In this document: positions 14,801 to 28,326 of the stretch, one piece after another
Layout of the letters: each line of letters opens with the position of its first letter
How positions within the stretch are numbered: the stretch's first letter is position 1
DNA from: Mariannaea sp. PMI_226
Lineage: Eukaryota; Ascomycota; Sordariomycetes; Hypocreales; Nectriaceae
Length of the DNA: 64,000 bases
Assembly (NCBI GenBank): GCA_024336345.1
Contig: JANFOG010000016.1
Coordinates: 834,779 to 898,778, forward strand
Direction: 5' to 3'
The notes under the pieces: model-generated
Database searches by the model: none
Told to the model about the DNA's origin: nothing
Seen by the model: the letters and a program-made list of their open reading frames with translations, nothing else
Position numbers and translations under genes: made by a program

Positions 14801-15960
14801 AAGCCCTTAGGGATAGGGATATTGCTAGCCTGCCAGGCTTTATATAGTACCACTTTTAAGACTTATGGAGGGGCAATAATGGGGTCTAATTGGCCACAAT
14901 CTTTAAAATCCTAAATAAGAGTAGCTTCTCTATTCCATAAGATTGTCTGGAAGATATTTTATTCTTTTGGAATGAGAGGTCTTTTTATTTAGTTTATTAA
15001 GATTTATAATCTCTCCTTTATTAACCTTAATCCTTTTTTAAATAGTGAAAACTTTAGGGTTATAAAGCCAGCATACTTAAAGTCCTTTTGCATAAAACCA
15101 AAAACTTCATCCCACTTCTTTTTCCTCCAGTAAGGGTTACCTTCTGGGGTCAATCTATCTAATGGAACGTCATCTCTAGGGTGAATTTTGACACCCTTTC
15201 GCTTATAGAGAGTATTGACTTTCAGGTCAATAGGGCAGACTCTCTTTTTATTATATTTGCCTTTTCTCTTTTTTATCTTTATAGATTTAATCTCTTTTAT
15301 AATGCTAGCTAATACTATAGAATAGCATTTAATCACATCCTTAGCTATAATATGGATAACTTCTTCTATATCTTCTTCTATAAGATATTAAATAGAAGAG
15401 ATATTATTATTAGCTTCAAAAGGTAAATCACTCTAACAATCCCCTATTAGCCGTTCCCTAGTAGGCATTTAAGGCATAGTACCTTATTTAAAAGTATAAG
15501 GTGCTTCCCAATTGATAGTGCCTGCTCCTAGGGTTATAAGGCTGACCTCCCCAAAATATAGACATAAGAGCATTTAATCTCTCTAAAGTCGGTAGTTAAA
15601 TATCAAGTCTATAGCCCTAATAAATAGCATACCTAGAATGAAAGGGACAGATATTATATTATTAGGCGCTATATATATTCTAGTTTTTATATAGCTACTG
15701 CCTAAAAATAGGTCTGTGGTGGTTTCTCCTATTATATTGATAGACTTGCTAGAATACATATAGATCTAGGCATTAACCTCCTTAATATCTAGTTGGCATT
15801 ATTTTGCAATCTCACTAAAGATAATATTGCCTTTAGATCTTAAGTTTATAAAGGCTTAAATAGAAAGTCCATTCTTTATCTTTATCTTTAGTATTAGAAT
15901 TAGGCATTCTTACTTTTGGAATATAATTCTGCTAGTATTTACAATAATGGCAATAATATT
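11830..15960 (-). pseudogene. pol of copy II: protease, reverse transcriptase, RNase H, integrase (RIP-inactivated)
   Basis: Read on the minus strand with many TAA/TAG interruptions. A retropepsin-like stretch (about 15590-15850) ends in a conserved segment reading FILGMLFIRAIDLIFNYR. The reverse transcriptase (about 14050-14850) contains the LPQGATNSIAQF motif and a catalytic box reading FLNDI at about 14375, where the family has FLDDI. The Asp-to-Asn change is a G-to-A transition, so the polymerase site itself is destroyed. The integrase core (about 12080-12830) shows NPRANG-like and LLADRATPRA-type motifs, and the C-terminal tail ends near 11830 in a basic KKKKRIY segment. Order and motifs mark a Ty3/gypsy element. 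A short open piece, 12616-12804, is a surviving part of the integrase. Confidence 0.78.
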
Positions 15961-18900
15961 AATATTTATAACTATTTAATTAGATAATAATTAAGCCATA
16001 ATGATGTTTTTTATATTAATATTATTAATTAATTCCACCTCCCTAATTCCCTTTATTAAGAGATATTAATTAGGCTTTAATGGGCTGTTAGTAAGGCGGT
16101 TTTATAAATCTAATATAATAGGCTGGGAGATATAGATAGTATTTATATTACATTCTTTAGCTACTTATTCGAAATATAAGTCACTATCTATTTAATCAAA
16201 TGGTTCTATAAATATCACTCTAACTCTTATTTACCTATTGGCTTTATAGGTTTTCTTCTCTCTTTTAATAAACTTAACATTATTTATCCTAATTGCTATT
16301 ATTTAATATTCATTTGCAATATATTGGGCTAGATTAAGGATGAGTTTTATAACCGCAGGGACTATTAGGGTGATCTTCTTCATCCTAATTTCATTAAGAA
16401 CTATTATAAGAGCCTTATATAATAGGTCTATGGGATTAAGAACTCCTTTTCTAAATTCTCTATTTACAGAAAGCCAATTATAGACCTTTTTTCTATCCAA
16501 AATATATAGGGGCTAAATCGCAGGAGCTTTTCTAACTATAGACTATAAGGTCTCTTCCCTTACTGAGGGTTGCGATTTGTTTATAGCAAAGGTCACTTAG
16601 TTAGTTTGAAGGCAGGTGTTAATAGGTATTATATTTTCCTCCAGCTTGATGGATAATGCTTATATAAGCTTGGGGATAGCTTTAATTTTAATATAATTAA
16701 TAAAAACTATTTAATTAATTGGTTTTTAATTAATATATAAAAGATATTGGTTTAGAAGGGCTATTTTTATATCTTTAGATTTTTATAAATAGGATAAGGG
16801 TATTAATTCCTTTAACTTCTTTAAAATTATATAATATCTTGGGTTGGCCGATCTATTAAGCCAGTAGATAAGCAACCTTCTGACCAATAAGGAGCAATAA
16901 GGTCTTAAATAAGCATAAACTAATTGAAAAGGGATTATTTGCCTAAATTATCCTTCTATAGCATAAAGAGTGGTCCTTAGGTTATAGATAATAAATCCCT
17001 TTTTAAAGTCTGCTTTATATTGGTTATATCCATTTAGAAAATAACCAACATTTCTATAATAGAAATATCTCCTTTAGGGTCTGGTCTAGAACTCTGCGGC
17101 ATATATAGATAGATCATCATCTATTTAATTAAATAATTCTAAGGTTATATAGTTGGCGTTGATATTACTAAAGATTATATTCGCCCTTTTTCTAGTCCTT
17201 TCTTTGCTTAATAATTATTAAATTTATTTAGTATAGGACTTTTTAAATTTGATAATATAAATCTTTATTTACTTAAGTTATTATATTAAGTTGTTTATAA
17301 TATCACTTTCTTTCAATCTTCTTGCCCGAAAAGAGAAGCTAAAATAAGCAGCCTATTATATAAAGGCAGGCTAAGTAAAAAAGAAGTCCGGGTTGAAGTT
17401 ATATTTCTTTAGGGCGAATGGATTGATATTCCTTTCTAATTTTATCTCTATCTTAATATAACCTTTAATAAATTGGTATAGGTCTAAGTACATTATCTCT
17501 TTTAAGCATTTAGGTGATTTCAAGCTATAAATATAAATATCCCTTAAGACTTTCCTCAATATTATATTTAGTAAGATCTTTATTTAGCGGACATTATTTT
17601 ATTTAATAGTACCTATTTTATAGATTAAGTATGAATATTTATTTAATTATTGGAATAAATATTGTGGAGAGATATTATCTCTTAGATAATTGGCGTTTAT
17701 ATAGTTTAGCTTATTATCTAGGGTTTTAAATTAATTAGGATCCTAATTCTTAAAGACAGCTAAAAGGTTCTTCTTTACTTCTTCCTAAGAATAGCCTTTA
17801 ATATAATATTAGACTTAATTATATATAGAATTATGGGTAAAGAAACTCAAGAGCCTGTTGATTTTCTGCTGCTCTATATAGAGAGTATTGTCCATAAGTA
17901 TCTTATAAGCTTTTAAGAACTTAATAATATTTTAATCTCAAAATTGCTTGAGGAGTGTTATTAGGAGATATTTGGCCCTATTGTTATTAATAATATACTT
18001 TAGAGCTTTAAGAAGGCAATCTTTAGACTATTCTTTTGGCATTTTTAAGCTAGCTCCTATTAATATTAATATTATTAACCTAAAGCTAGCCATATTATCA
18101 AAAGTAGATATTTATTATTATTATTAAATAGCTTTTTGAATCTTATTGGTCCATCTATTGGAATCTATTCTTATTAATCTTTAAGCTACTTTATAATTAG
18201 ATTTGCCTAGCTTATCTAAAAGTAATTGATTAGATGGTTTCTAGTCTTTTGAAATAGGTTCTGTAGAGGCAGCTGATAATAGCCTGGCTATTCTTGGTTG
18301 GGAATGCTATTACTTAAAGCTTGATTATACCATTTGGATAATATCCCTACTTAAAGAAATAAAGCTTCTTTTAAAATAAGTTATAAAGGCTAATATAAGC
18401 ATAATAATCAGGCTATATATAATTATCCCCAATAGTATTATCTAAATATTAAAGCACATTTTAGCTTCCCAGGCAGACATTTTAGCCTCACGGTATCCTC
18501 CTAGCTTCAATTATAATCTCAAATATATTAAAACCATTTAATTAATTAATAAGATATTATTTAGTATATTTATTAAATCTATAAACACCTCCTTTTGGTT
18601 AATATAAATATTAATTATTATAATATAAGCATTTAGCCCTAGCGGTTTATATTAACAGCATCTTATATTAGCAATAATCATTTTAATTAATAATAATATA
18701 AAGTAAATAAATAATATTATATATAAACTTAACTATCTTTTACCAACCTCCTAATTGTCATTTAGGAGTCTAATATTATTTAACCTTAGAGGAAGCCAGG
18801 CGAGTTTTTTAAGGTCAACTGAATCCCTATTGCTAACCAGACTTAGTAAGTCTTAATTGCTTTATATATTTCTTCCTTTTTCATAATATTTTTGTTTTTC

Positions 18901-18993
18901 GGTTCTTATAATAGTGTAGAAGTATCGCCTTCCAATTGATTAAATGGTATTCAATTAACTAGAAAACTTATCTCCCCATTATAACCTCTAAAT
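15960..18993 (-). pseudogene. gag-like region of copy II (RIP-inactivated)
   Basis: About 3 kb between the 5' LTR and the protease on the minus strand. It contains surviving minus-strand segments 16303-16500 and 17371-17559. Their predicted peptides are rich in Lys, Ile, Leu and Tyr and have no zinc knuckle that I can recognise. It is assigned as gag only by position, upstream of protease in a gypsy element. The equivalent region of copy I is 24900-27925, where 25163-25432 is the matching open segment. Function of the individual pieces is not recognised. Confidence 0.5.
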
Positions 18994-19388
18994 TTGTTAA
19001 GAGAAAACCCCACGCCCAAAAACACCCACAAGACAGGTCTCGTGATATAGGAAAATAATGTACGAAATAATCGCGACAGGAGGTCTAAAACGGCCATACC
19101 ACAAATCCGGAAAGGAACGGAAATCAGCCAATCAAATTAGATAGAAATAAAGAGAACCATTTGATTAAATAATATCACAAATCATAAGTTATAAAAAGAT
19201 TAAGAAGTTAGGGCAAAAACAAGATATATTAGATAGTATGAAGATGCTTTATTTACGTTATTTTGCGGTTGTTTTATAAGGCCTATGACTATGAATGCGA
19301 GCTAATTAAATTGCGGCAAGCAAGGTGAAAAATGTATTAGGTAATATAAGCGGCATATGCCAAAGAAGTGAATTTTTCCTCCAACACA
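18994..19388 (-). repeat. LTR, 5' LTR of copy II
   Basis: A 395-bp LTR, partner of 5648-6043, ending CCAACACA and followed by ATATT (19389-19393). On the minus strand the sequence just downstream (18993 and below) would be the primer binding region. Confidence 0.9.
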
Positions 19389-20769
19389 ATATTTATTTAT
19401 TATATTGTATATAATTGTTTTATTTTGCGGTCATCTAGCTTAAGTGGGTTAGCATAATCCAAAAGTAGAGGTTTAATAGTAGTTAGTATATAATTGAGGT
19501 TATTTCTTAAGTTTTAAGGCATTAATTAGTGCTTTTCTAGTTCTTAGGTTAATAAGACTATTTAATTAATTAGTTTCCAATTGGCTATAGGTATCTATTT
19601 AGTATTATGGGGTTTAGGGCTTATTTTATAAGATTGTGGTATTATATATACCTATTGAGGACTTTTCTAATTTTCATATCTTTAAGTTTTAAATTTCTCC
19701 TTCAAGGACTATTAAAACCATTTAATTAGATAGTTCTAAGATTAGTACTATTTACCCTTAATAGTCTTTGCATTTTTATATAATTCTTATCTTTATGGGG
19801 GTTATTATATTATAAATTGCATTAATATCGATCTAAATAGCGGTTTTTGTTAATCACTTTTGTTACCAGTTCTGGTTTTCTAAGCCCACTATTGCTTATA
19901 AAATCTTTTAATTAAATAATTTCATTATACAAATATATTACTCTTAGCTTATAATAGTCAAGCTATGATTACATTTGGTTTAATACTTTTTATAATCCCT
20001 ATCATTCTTATATAGAGTGTTTCTATTTATAAGCTAATAGAAGGGTTATTTAGTAAATAATATTATTTAATTAAATAATATATATTTAGAAATATTAGGG
20101 ATCTTATTATTAATTAATATAATTAATTAGTGGGGGTAGTGTTATTTACTTTATACTTTTACATTCTATCTTTTAAGCTTTTTCAATCTCTTAAGAATAA
20201 CTTTATATAAATTTGGCTATTAAAACCATTTAATTAATTGGTTTTAGATTGGTAAGTTTCTTTATGGCTTTATAAGGGTTGATCTTTCTGATAGTAGGTT
20301 ATTTATAATATTGCATTATCAAACAGGCCATTCTGAATTCTTCTATAATATACTTTATAAGCCTTTTTGTCTTTTTGGTCAATCTTATTATTATAGTAAA
20401 TCAAATACCATTTAATTAAATGGTTTTTATAATCCTATCTTTATTTTATTAATATAATTATTTATTAATCTTTAATTTTGGTGGATTGGGTTATTTTTCC
20501 TTTATATTTACTTTTTTTATTTAGGTTTTGAATATTCTTTTGGGTCTATTGATTGTAATTTTATTAGGCGGTAATTTCTTTATTTTGATCTGGTGGGTGG
20601 TGTTTATATAAATGCGCAGCGCCCTTTGTAAGTTATTGTCTTTTGTAATGGGCTAATGGTTTCTATTGCTCCTCCTCCCCGACCAATAGATAGATCTAGC
20701 TTATATTTATTATTAATTAAAAAATATCTTAAAGGCTTATATTAGAAGGGGTTGGGTCTTAATTAGTAT

Positions 20770-23700
20770 ATTCTTTTCTTTCTTCTTTACTTATTTATAA
20801 TAGGAGAATTTAAAATTAAATAGCTAAATTAAATAAATATAGGATCTTTACCTCCTTAATATTAGATTCTCCCTCTGAGGTTTCCTCCTGCCTAAAGAGT
20901 GTGGAACTTATAGGTATTTAGTTAATAATTATTTAATTAAATGGTTTCTATTGCCAAATCTCTAGATTTTCATCCTTTTGGTAGGCAAATCTTAGATCTT
21001 AATTATCTTTATTGGCAGCTTATTAACTGTCTTTATTTTAATAGAACTTTTTGATGTGTTTATTATGTATAATTGTGGCTAGTTTTATATTATCAAGATA
21101 TTCTAAAATATAAGATCTTTTTGCCCCTTTCTTAATAATTCTATATAGGCCTTGCCATTAGGCTAGGAATTTTGCTATTTTGGATATATCTATTTATCTT
21201 TGGCTATTATATTTAAGGATAAAATCGTTAATATTGATGGGGTTCTTTCTTAATACTCTAGGGTGGGATGCATTAGTTCTTATAGCCAGCTTCTATCTAA
21301 ACTACTTCACTTTCTTCCTAGCTATCTTAATGTCTTATTCTAAATCTTATAAAATTCTAAATCTTGCCTTAATAATCTGTTCTATAGTGTAGATTTTCTC
21401 TTAAGGGATTATCCTCTAAATAGGGATCTTTTTCTTAAGGGGTAATAAAGCCTTATATTTATATAATAGAAAGAAAGGAGAATATCTATATAAAGCTTTA
21501 GAGGTAGCTTTATTTGCCAATAGTGTAGCCAGCAGCTCCTTTGGCTATTGTTTTAATCTAGTGGAATAGCTCTTTTTAAAAAAGTTAATAAAGCTTATAT
21601 AGCCTAATTCCACAATACTATTTGCCTTAAGGTTATATACTAATATGAAGATGATTATTATTCCTAAATGGTCTAAAACATTAATAAAGTCCTTCTTTCC
21701 TTTTTTACTATTATTAATAATAGCAAATTTAGGTATACCCTATTGTTCTATAAGGTTTTTAATAAATTCTTTTATAGCCAAAATATTTAGGGATTGGATA
21801 GGCTTGGCCTCTATTTACCCTATTAGGTTATATCTAGCCTCCAATAGGTATTGGAATCTATAGGCTGGCGGTATATGTTGAGTATTTATATATATTTTTA
21901 TTATTAGGTAATAAGGGATAGTTAATATTGCTTTCTCTTTTGGCTGGTGGGCTAAATGCTCTTAATAGATTGTGTAAATTTATATAGCTTTTCTAATATC
22001 TATTTATAGTAATGGCTAGGTATATTTTTTCTAAAGGATTTTAATAGTTAAGTTTTATCCTCAATAGCCTATATTGATATAGGATTATTTAATTAATTAG
22101 TTTCTGACCTATTGGCTGCCTACAATCAGTATTAACATTTGATATTCTCTTTTTAGGCATCTCTATATTTATTTACCCTAAATAAAGTATTAAAATGCTT
22201 TTTAATATAATCTCCGATATTTGTATAATATAATACCATCGGGCTTGTTTTAATATAATAATATATAATTGAGATTTTGGAGATGATTTTTATATTTGTT
22301 TAATAATTAGTTTTCTTAATAGGATATTGGGGTTTTTAGCAATTGGTTAGTTTTTTTAATTTCAACCTCCCTAATTCCAATTTAGTTTAAATATATATTA
22401 ATAAATTACTTTATATTGCCTTTAACTATTATATCTATTTAATTAGATGGTTTTGCATATTTCCTTAATAGCCTATTAGCAATAGTGTTCTTCTTGCCTT
22501 CTATATATTAGATAGTGAAGTTATATAGCAGAATGTAGCTAATCTATTAGATAATGTAAGCACTAGGAATATTATTAGCTTTGCCTTTTAGTTAGCTAAT
22601 TAAAACTAGGGAGTTTATTTCTAAGATAAATAGCATATTATAGACTATACTTTAGAGTCTTCTTACAGCATATAAGACCCTTTTGCATTTTCTTTTGGTG
22701 GCGTTATAATTGCGGTTAGTATTGGTCTATAAGCTAGATTTAAATTGAACTGGGTGTTTTTTTCCTTTTAGGGTCTGCATAAAAATATATCTTTATTTAT
22801 TAAGGCTGGCGTTAATTATAAAGACGATCTCTCCTGCTGTTTTTAAATAATCTAGGGTCATTAGGATTAATATAAAGAGGAGTTTCTCCTTAAGGATCTT
22901 CATTATCTTAATTTATTCTTATCCTTATATAAATTCAATATCTTTCCTAAGAAAATAGAAGAGGGGTCTAGCTAGGGATATATAATGCTTAATTTAATAT
23001 TAATAATATCCCATAATGTTTAGAAAAGACCTTATTTCTATAATTAAATTATAGTCCTTCCACTTTATAATCTTAATGACCTTTGCTTTCTTTAGAGACC
23101 TCCTATAGGTGCCATAAGTATAGCTAACTATTATTACTAAAGACTAATAGAACTAAGACTTTATAGCTAATATTATGCAGCTAGCTAGTTCTATATTAAT
23201 AAGGGTCTTATTTAGATTAATAAGGTATTCTAAGATATATCTTCAAACGCCTAGGAGAGACTTTTTACCATTATAGATAATAATTAGTCCCTTAATAATA
23301 ATATCATTAAGGAAAGCTCTATAGATATTAGGGAGTAAGTTAAATAGAATTTGTATTATTATCCTTAAGAATTGGGCCATAGAGTTAGTAGCTCCTTAAG
23401 GGAGTGTGCATATTTTGAATAGGCTTAGAGGAATATTAAATATAATTAAGTCTCTACTTTTATTTGCTAGTATAACCTGATCATATCTAAAGAAGAAATT
23501 AAGTAATATTAATATTTTGGATATAATTATATTGGTAGAAAACTTATTTGCTAATAATAGGCTAAGGCTATTATAAAATATGTGGGCATTTATATAGGTA
23601 GCTAAATTAATAAATTGGATCCCTCTATCTTTCTTTACTATTAGTATAAACGGGTTTTAATATACTTTATGATTTTCCTCTAAGATCCCTTGCTCCATCC

Positions 23701-24900
23701 TCTTCTTTAAAAGGGCTATAATTTTCTTTTCTAAGCCCTTAGGGATAGGGATGTTATTAGCCTGCCAGGCTTTATATAGCACCACTTTTAAGACTTATAA
23801 AGGGGCAATAATGGGGTTTAATTAGCCACAATCCTTAAAATCCTAAATAAGAGTAGCTTCTCTATTTTATAAGATTATCTAGAAGATGTTTTATTCTTCT
23901 GAAGTAAGAGATCCCTTTATTTAATCTATTAAGGTCTATAATCTCTCCTCTATTAATCTTAATCCTTTCTTAAATAATGAAAACTTTAGGGTTATAAAGC
24001 CAGTATATTTAGAGTCCTTCTATATAAGATTAAGAACTTTATTTTACTTCTTTTTCCTTTAGTAAGGGTTACCTTCTGGGGTTAATCTATTTAATAAAAT
24101 ATTATCTTTAGGGTGAATTTTGACACCCTTTTGCTTATAAAGGGTATTGACTTTTAGGTTAATAGGGCAGATTCTCTTTTTATTATACTTGCTTTTTTTC
24201 TTTTTTCTTTTTATAGATTTAATCTCTTTTATAGTATTAGCTAATGTTATAAAATAGTATTTAATTATATCCTTGGCTATAATGTAGATAACTTTTTTTA
24301 TATCTTCTTTTGTAAGGTACTAGATAGAAGAGATATTATTATTAGCTTTAAGGGGTAAGTTATTCTAATAATCCCCTATTGGCCATTCTTTAGTAGGCAT
24401 TTAAGGTATAATATCTTATTTAAGGGTATAAGATGCTTCCCAATTGATAGTGCCTGCTTCTAGGGTTATAAGGCTAACCTCCCCAAAATATAGACATAAG
24501 AGCATTTAATCTCTTTAAAGTTAGTAGTTAAATATTAAGTCTATAGCCCTAATGAATGGCATACCTAGAATAAAAGGGATAGATACTATATTATTAGGCA
24601 CTATATATATTCTAGTTCTTATATAGGTATTGTTTAAAAATAGGTCTATAGTGGTTTCTTTTATTATATTAATAGATTTGCTAGAATATATATAGGTCTG
24701 GGCATTAACCTCCTTAATATCTAATCGATATTATTTTGCAATCTTACTAAAGATAATATTGCCTTTAGATCTTAAGTCTATAAGGGCTTAAATAGAAAGT
24801 CCATCCTTTATCTTTATCCTTAGTATTAGAATTAGGCATTTTTACTTTTAGAATATAATTTTATTAATATTTATAATAATGGCGGTAATATTAATATTTA
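20770..24900 (-). pseudogene. pol of copy I (RIP-inactivated)
   Basis: This is the same region as in copy II, collinear over its whole length: protease near 24530-24840, reverse transcriptase near 22990-23800, integrase near 21080-21860. It carries the same FLND version of the catalytic box near 23310 and even more AT conversion, so long stretches no longer show coding character. It is interpreted only through alignment with copy II. Open frames on the opposite strand here (for example 21180-21392) are antisense shadows of the integrase. Confidence 0.72.
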
Positions 24901-27900
24901 TAATTATTTAATTAGATAGTAATTAAGTTATAATGATGTTTTTTATATTAATATTATTAATTAATTCTACCTCCCTAATTCCCTTTATTAAGAGATATTG
25001 ACCAGGCTTTAGTGGGCCGCTAGTAAGGCGGTCTTATAAATCTAATGTAATGGGCTAGGAGATATAGATAGCGTTTATATTATATTCTTTAGCCACTTAT
25101 TTAAAATATAAGTTGCCATCTATTTGATTAAATGGTTCTATAAATACTATTTTAACTCTTATCTACCTATTAGCCTTATAGATCTTCTTCTCTCTTTTAA
25201 TAAACCTAATATTATTTATCCTGGCTGCCATTATTTGGTATTTATTTATAATATATTGGGCTAAATTAGGGATGAGTTTTATAACTATAGGGACTATTAG
25301 GGTGATCTTCTTTATCCTAATTTTATTAAGAATTATTATAAGAGCTTTATATAATGGGTCTATGGGGTTAAGGACTTCTTTTTCAAATTCTCTATTTGTA
25401 GCAAGCCGATTATAGACCTTTCTTCTATTCAAAATATGTGGGGGCTGAGTTATAGGAGCTTTTCTAGCTATAGACTATAAGGTCTTTTCCCTTGCTAAGG
25501 GTTGCAATTTGTCTATAATAAAGGTCATTTGGTTGGTTTAAAGGCAGGTGTTAATAGGTATTACATCCTCCTCTAGCTTGATGGATAATGCTTATATAAG
25601 CTTGGGGATAGCTTTAATCTTAATATAATTAATAGAAACTATTTAATTAATTGGTTCTTAATTAATATATAAAAGATATTAGTCTAGGAGGGCTATTTCT
25701 ACATCTTTAGGTTTTTATAAGTAAGATAAGGGTATTAACTCCTTTAATTCCTTTAAGATTATATAATATCTTGGGTTGGCCGATTTATTAAGTTAGTAAA
25801 TAAATAATCTTTTAATTAATAAAGAATAATAAGGTTTTAAATAAGTATAGATTAATTAAGAAGGGATTATTTATTTAAGTTATTCTTTTATAGTATAAAG
25901 AGTGGTCCTTAGGTTATAGATAATAAATCCCTTTTTGAAGTCTACTTTATATTAATTATATCCATTTGGAAAATAATTAATATTTCTATAGTAAAAACAT
26001 CTCCTCTGGGGTCTGGTCTGGAATTCTGCAGTATATATAGATAGATTATTATCTATTTAATCAAATGGTTCTAAGGTCATATAGTTAGCATTAATATTAC
26101 TAAAGATTATATTTGTTCTTTTTTTAATCCTTTCTCTATCTAGCAGTTATTAAATCTATTTAGCATAAGACTTTTTGAATTTAGTAATATAAATCTTTAT
26201 CTACTTAAGCTATTATACTAAATCGTTTATAATGTTGCTTTCTTCCGATCTTTTCGCCCAAGAAGAGGAGCTAAGGTAAGCAGCCTATTATATAGAGGTA
26301 GGCTAAATGAAAGAGAAGTCCGGGTTGAAGTTATATTCCTTTAGGGCAAATGGATTAATACTCCTTTCTAATTCTATCTCTATCTTAATATAACCTTTAA
26401 TAAATTAATATAGATTTAAATATATTATCTTTTTTAAATATTTAGATAATTTTAAGCTATAAATATAGATATCCCTTAAGACTTTCTTTAATATTATATT
26501 TAGTAGGATTTTTGCTTAGTAAATATTATTTTGTTTAATAGTACCTATTTTATGGATTAAGTATGAATATTTATTTAATTATTGGAATAGATATTATAAA
26601 GAGATATTATCTTTTAGACAATTGGCGTTTATATAATTTAGCTTATTATCTGGGGTTTTGAGTTAATTAGGATTCTAGCTCTTGAAAGTAGCTAAAAGGT
26701 TCTTCTTTACTTCTTCTTAAGAATAGCCTTTAATATAATATTAGACTTAATTATATATAGAATTATAAATAAAGAAATTTAAGAGCCTATTGATTTTCTA
26801 CTGCTTTATGTAGAGAGTATTATCTATAAATATCTTATAAGCTTTTAGAAACTTAGTGATATTTTAACCTTAAAATTGCTTAAGGAGTGTTATTAGGAGA
26901 TGTTTGGCCCTATTGTTATTGATGATATGCTCTAGAGCTTTAAGAAGGCGGTCTTTAGACTGTTCTTTTGGCATTCTTAAGCTAGCTCCTATTGATATTG
27001 GTGTTATTAACCTAAAGTTAGTTATATTGTTGGAGGTAGATGTTCATTGTTATTATTAAATAGCTTTTTGAGTCTTATTGGTCTGTCTGTTGGAGTCTGT
27101 TTTTATTAATCTTTAAGCTACTTTATAACTAGATTTGCCCAGCTTATTTAAAAGTAATTAATTAGATAGTTTCTGGTCTTTTGAGATAGGTTCCATAAAG
27201 GCAGCTAATAATGGCCTGGTTATTCTCGGTTGGGAATGCTATTGCTTAAGGCTTAATTATACTATTTAGATAATATCCCTATTTAGAGGAATAAAGCTTT
27301 TTTTAAAATAAATTATAAAGGCCAATATAAATATAATAGTTAGGCTATATATAATTATCCCCAATAATATTACCTAAATATTAAAGCATATCTTAACTTC
27401 CTAGGCAGGCATTTTAGCCTTATGATATCCTCCTAGCTTTAATTGTGGTCTTAAATATATTAAAACTATTTAATCAATTAATAAGGCGTCATTTAGTATA
27501 TTTATTAAATCTATAAATACCTCCTTTTGGTTAATATAAATATCGATTGCTATAATATAAACATTTAGCCCTAGCGGTTTGCATTAATGGCATTTTATAT
27601 TAATAATAATTATTTTAATTAATAATAATATAAAGTAAATAAATAATATTTTATATAAATTTAGCTATCTTTTATTAGCCTCCTAATTGTCGCTTAAAAA
27701 TCTAATATTATTCAACCTTAGAGGAAATTAGATAAGTTTTTTAGGGTTAATTAAATCCCCATTGCTAACCAGACTTAATAAGTCTTAATTACTTTATATA
27801 TTTCTTCCTTTTTTATAATATTTTTGTTTTTTGGTTTTTATAATAATATAGAAGTGTTGCCTTCTAATTAATTAAATAGTATTTAATTAATTAGAAAATT

Positions 27901-27925
27901 TATCTCCCCATTGTGATTTTTAAAT

Positions 27926-28321
27926 TTGTTGGGAGAAAACCCTATGCCTAAAAATACCTATAAGGCAGGTCTTATGATATAGGAAAACGATATGCAAAAC
28001 GATCGCAATAGGAGGTCCGGAATGGCCACACTATAAATCCGGAAAGGAATGGAAATCAATTAATTAAATTAGATAGAAATGAAGAGAACTATTTAATTAA
28101 ATGGTATTATAAATCATAAGTTATAAAAAAGATTAAGAAGTTAGGGCAAAAATAAGATATATTTGATGGTATGAAGATACCTTATCTATGTTGTTTTGCG
28201 GTTATTTTATAAGGCCTATGACTATAAATGCAAGCCAATTAAATTGCGATAAGTAAGGTGAAAAATGTATTAGGTAATGTAAGCGGCATATGCCAAAGAA
28301 GTGAATTTTTCCTCTAACACA
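27926..28321 (-). repeat. LTR, 5' LTR of copy I
   Basis: A 396-bp LTR, partner of 836-1231. It ends TAACACA and is followed by the CTATT duplication, then by the resumed Fot1-like relic. Confidence 0.9.
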
Positions 28322-28326
28322 CTATT

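Larger units (their letters stand above)
5648..19388 (-). mobile_element. 13.7-kb Ty3/gypsy-like LTR retrotransposon, copy II (inner, full length)
   Basis: This is a complete element of 13,741 bp with LTRs 5648-6043 and 18994-19388 and target duplication ATATT (5643-5647 and 19389-19393). It sits inside copy I of the same family. Pol reads on the minus strand. It is somewhat less mutated than copy I: the LTR keeps more CpA-containing words such as ACCCCACGCCC. This fits the nesting order, in which the inner copy is younger. Purine-rich sequence adjoins the 3' LTR at 6044-6058 (minus sense ATGGGGAGGAT). Its size is about twice that of ordinary fungal gypsy elements because of a 4-kb block between integrase and the 3' LTR. 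Confidence 0.9.
836..28321 (-). mobile_element. 13.7-kb Ty3/gypsy-like LTR retrotransposon, copy I (outer)
   Basis: The element is bounded by LTRs 836-1231 and 27926-28321 and by the 5-bp target duplication CTATT (831-835 and 28322-28326). It is interrupted at 5647/19389 by copy II. Removing copy II leaves about 13.74 kb, essentially the same length as copy II. Coding potential is on the minus strand. Going from high to low coordinates it holds a gag-like region, protease, reverse transcriptase, integrase, and then a long extra region between pol and the 3' LTR. In that orientation a purine-rich tract (TGGGGAGGAT type) precedes the 3' LTR, as expected. It is heavily RIP-mutated and cannot encode protein. 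Confidence 0.88.
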
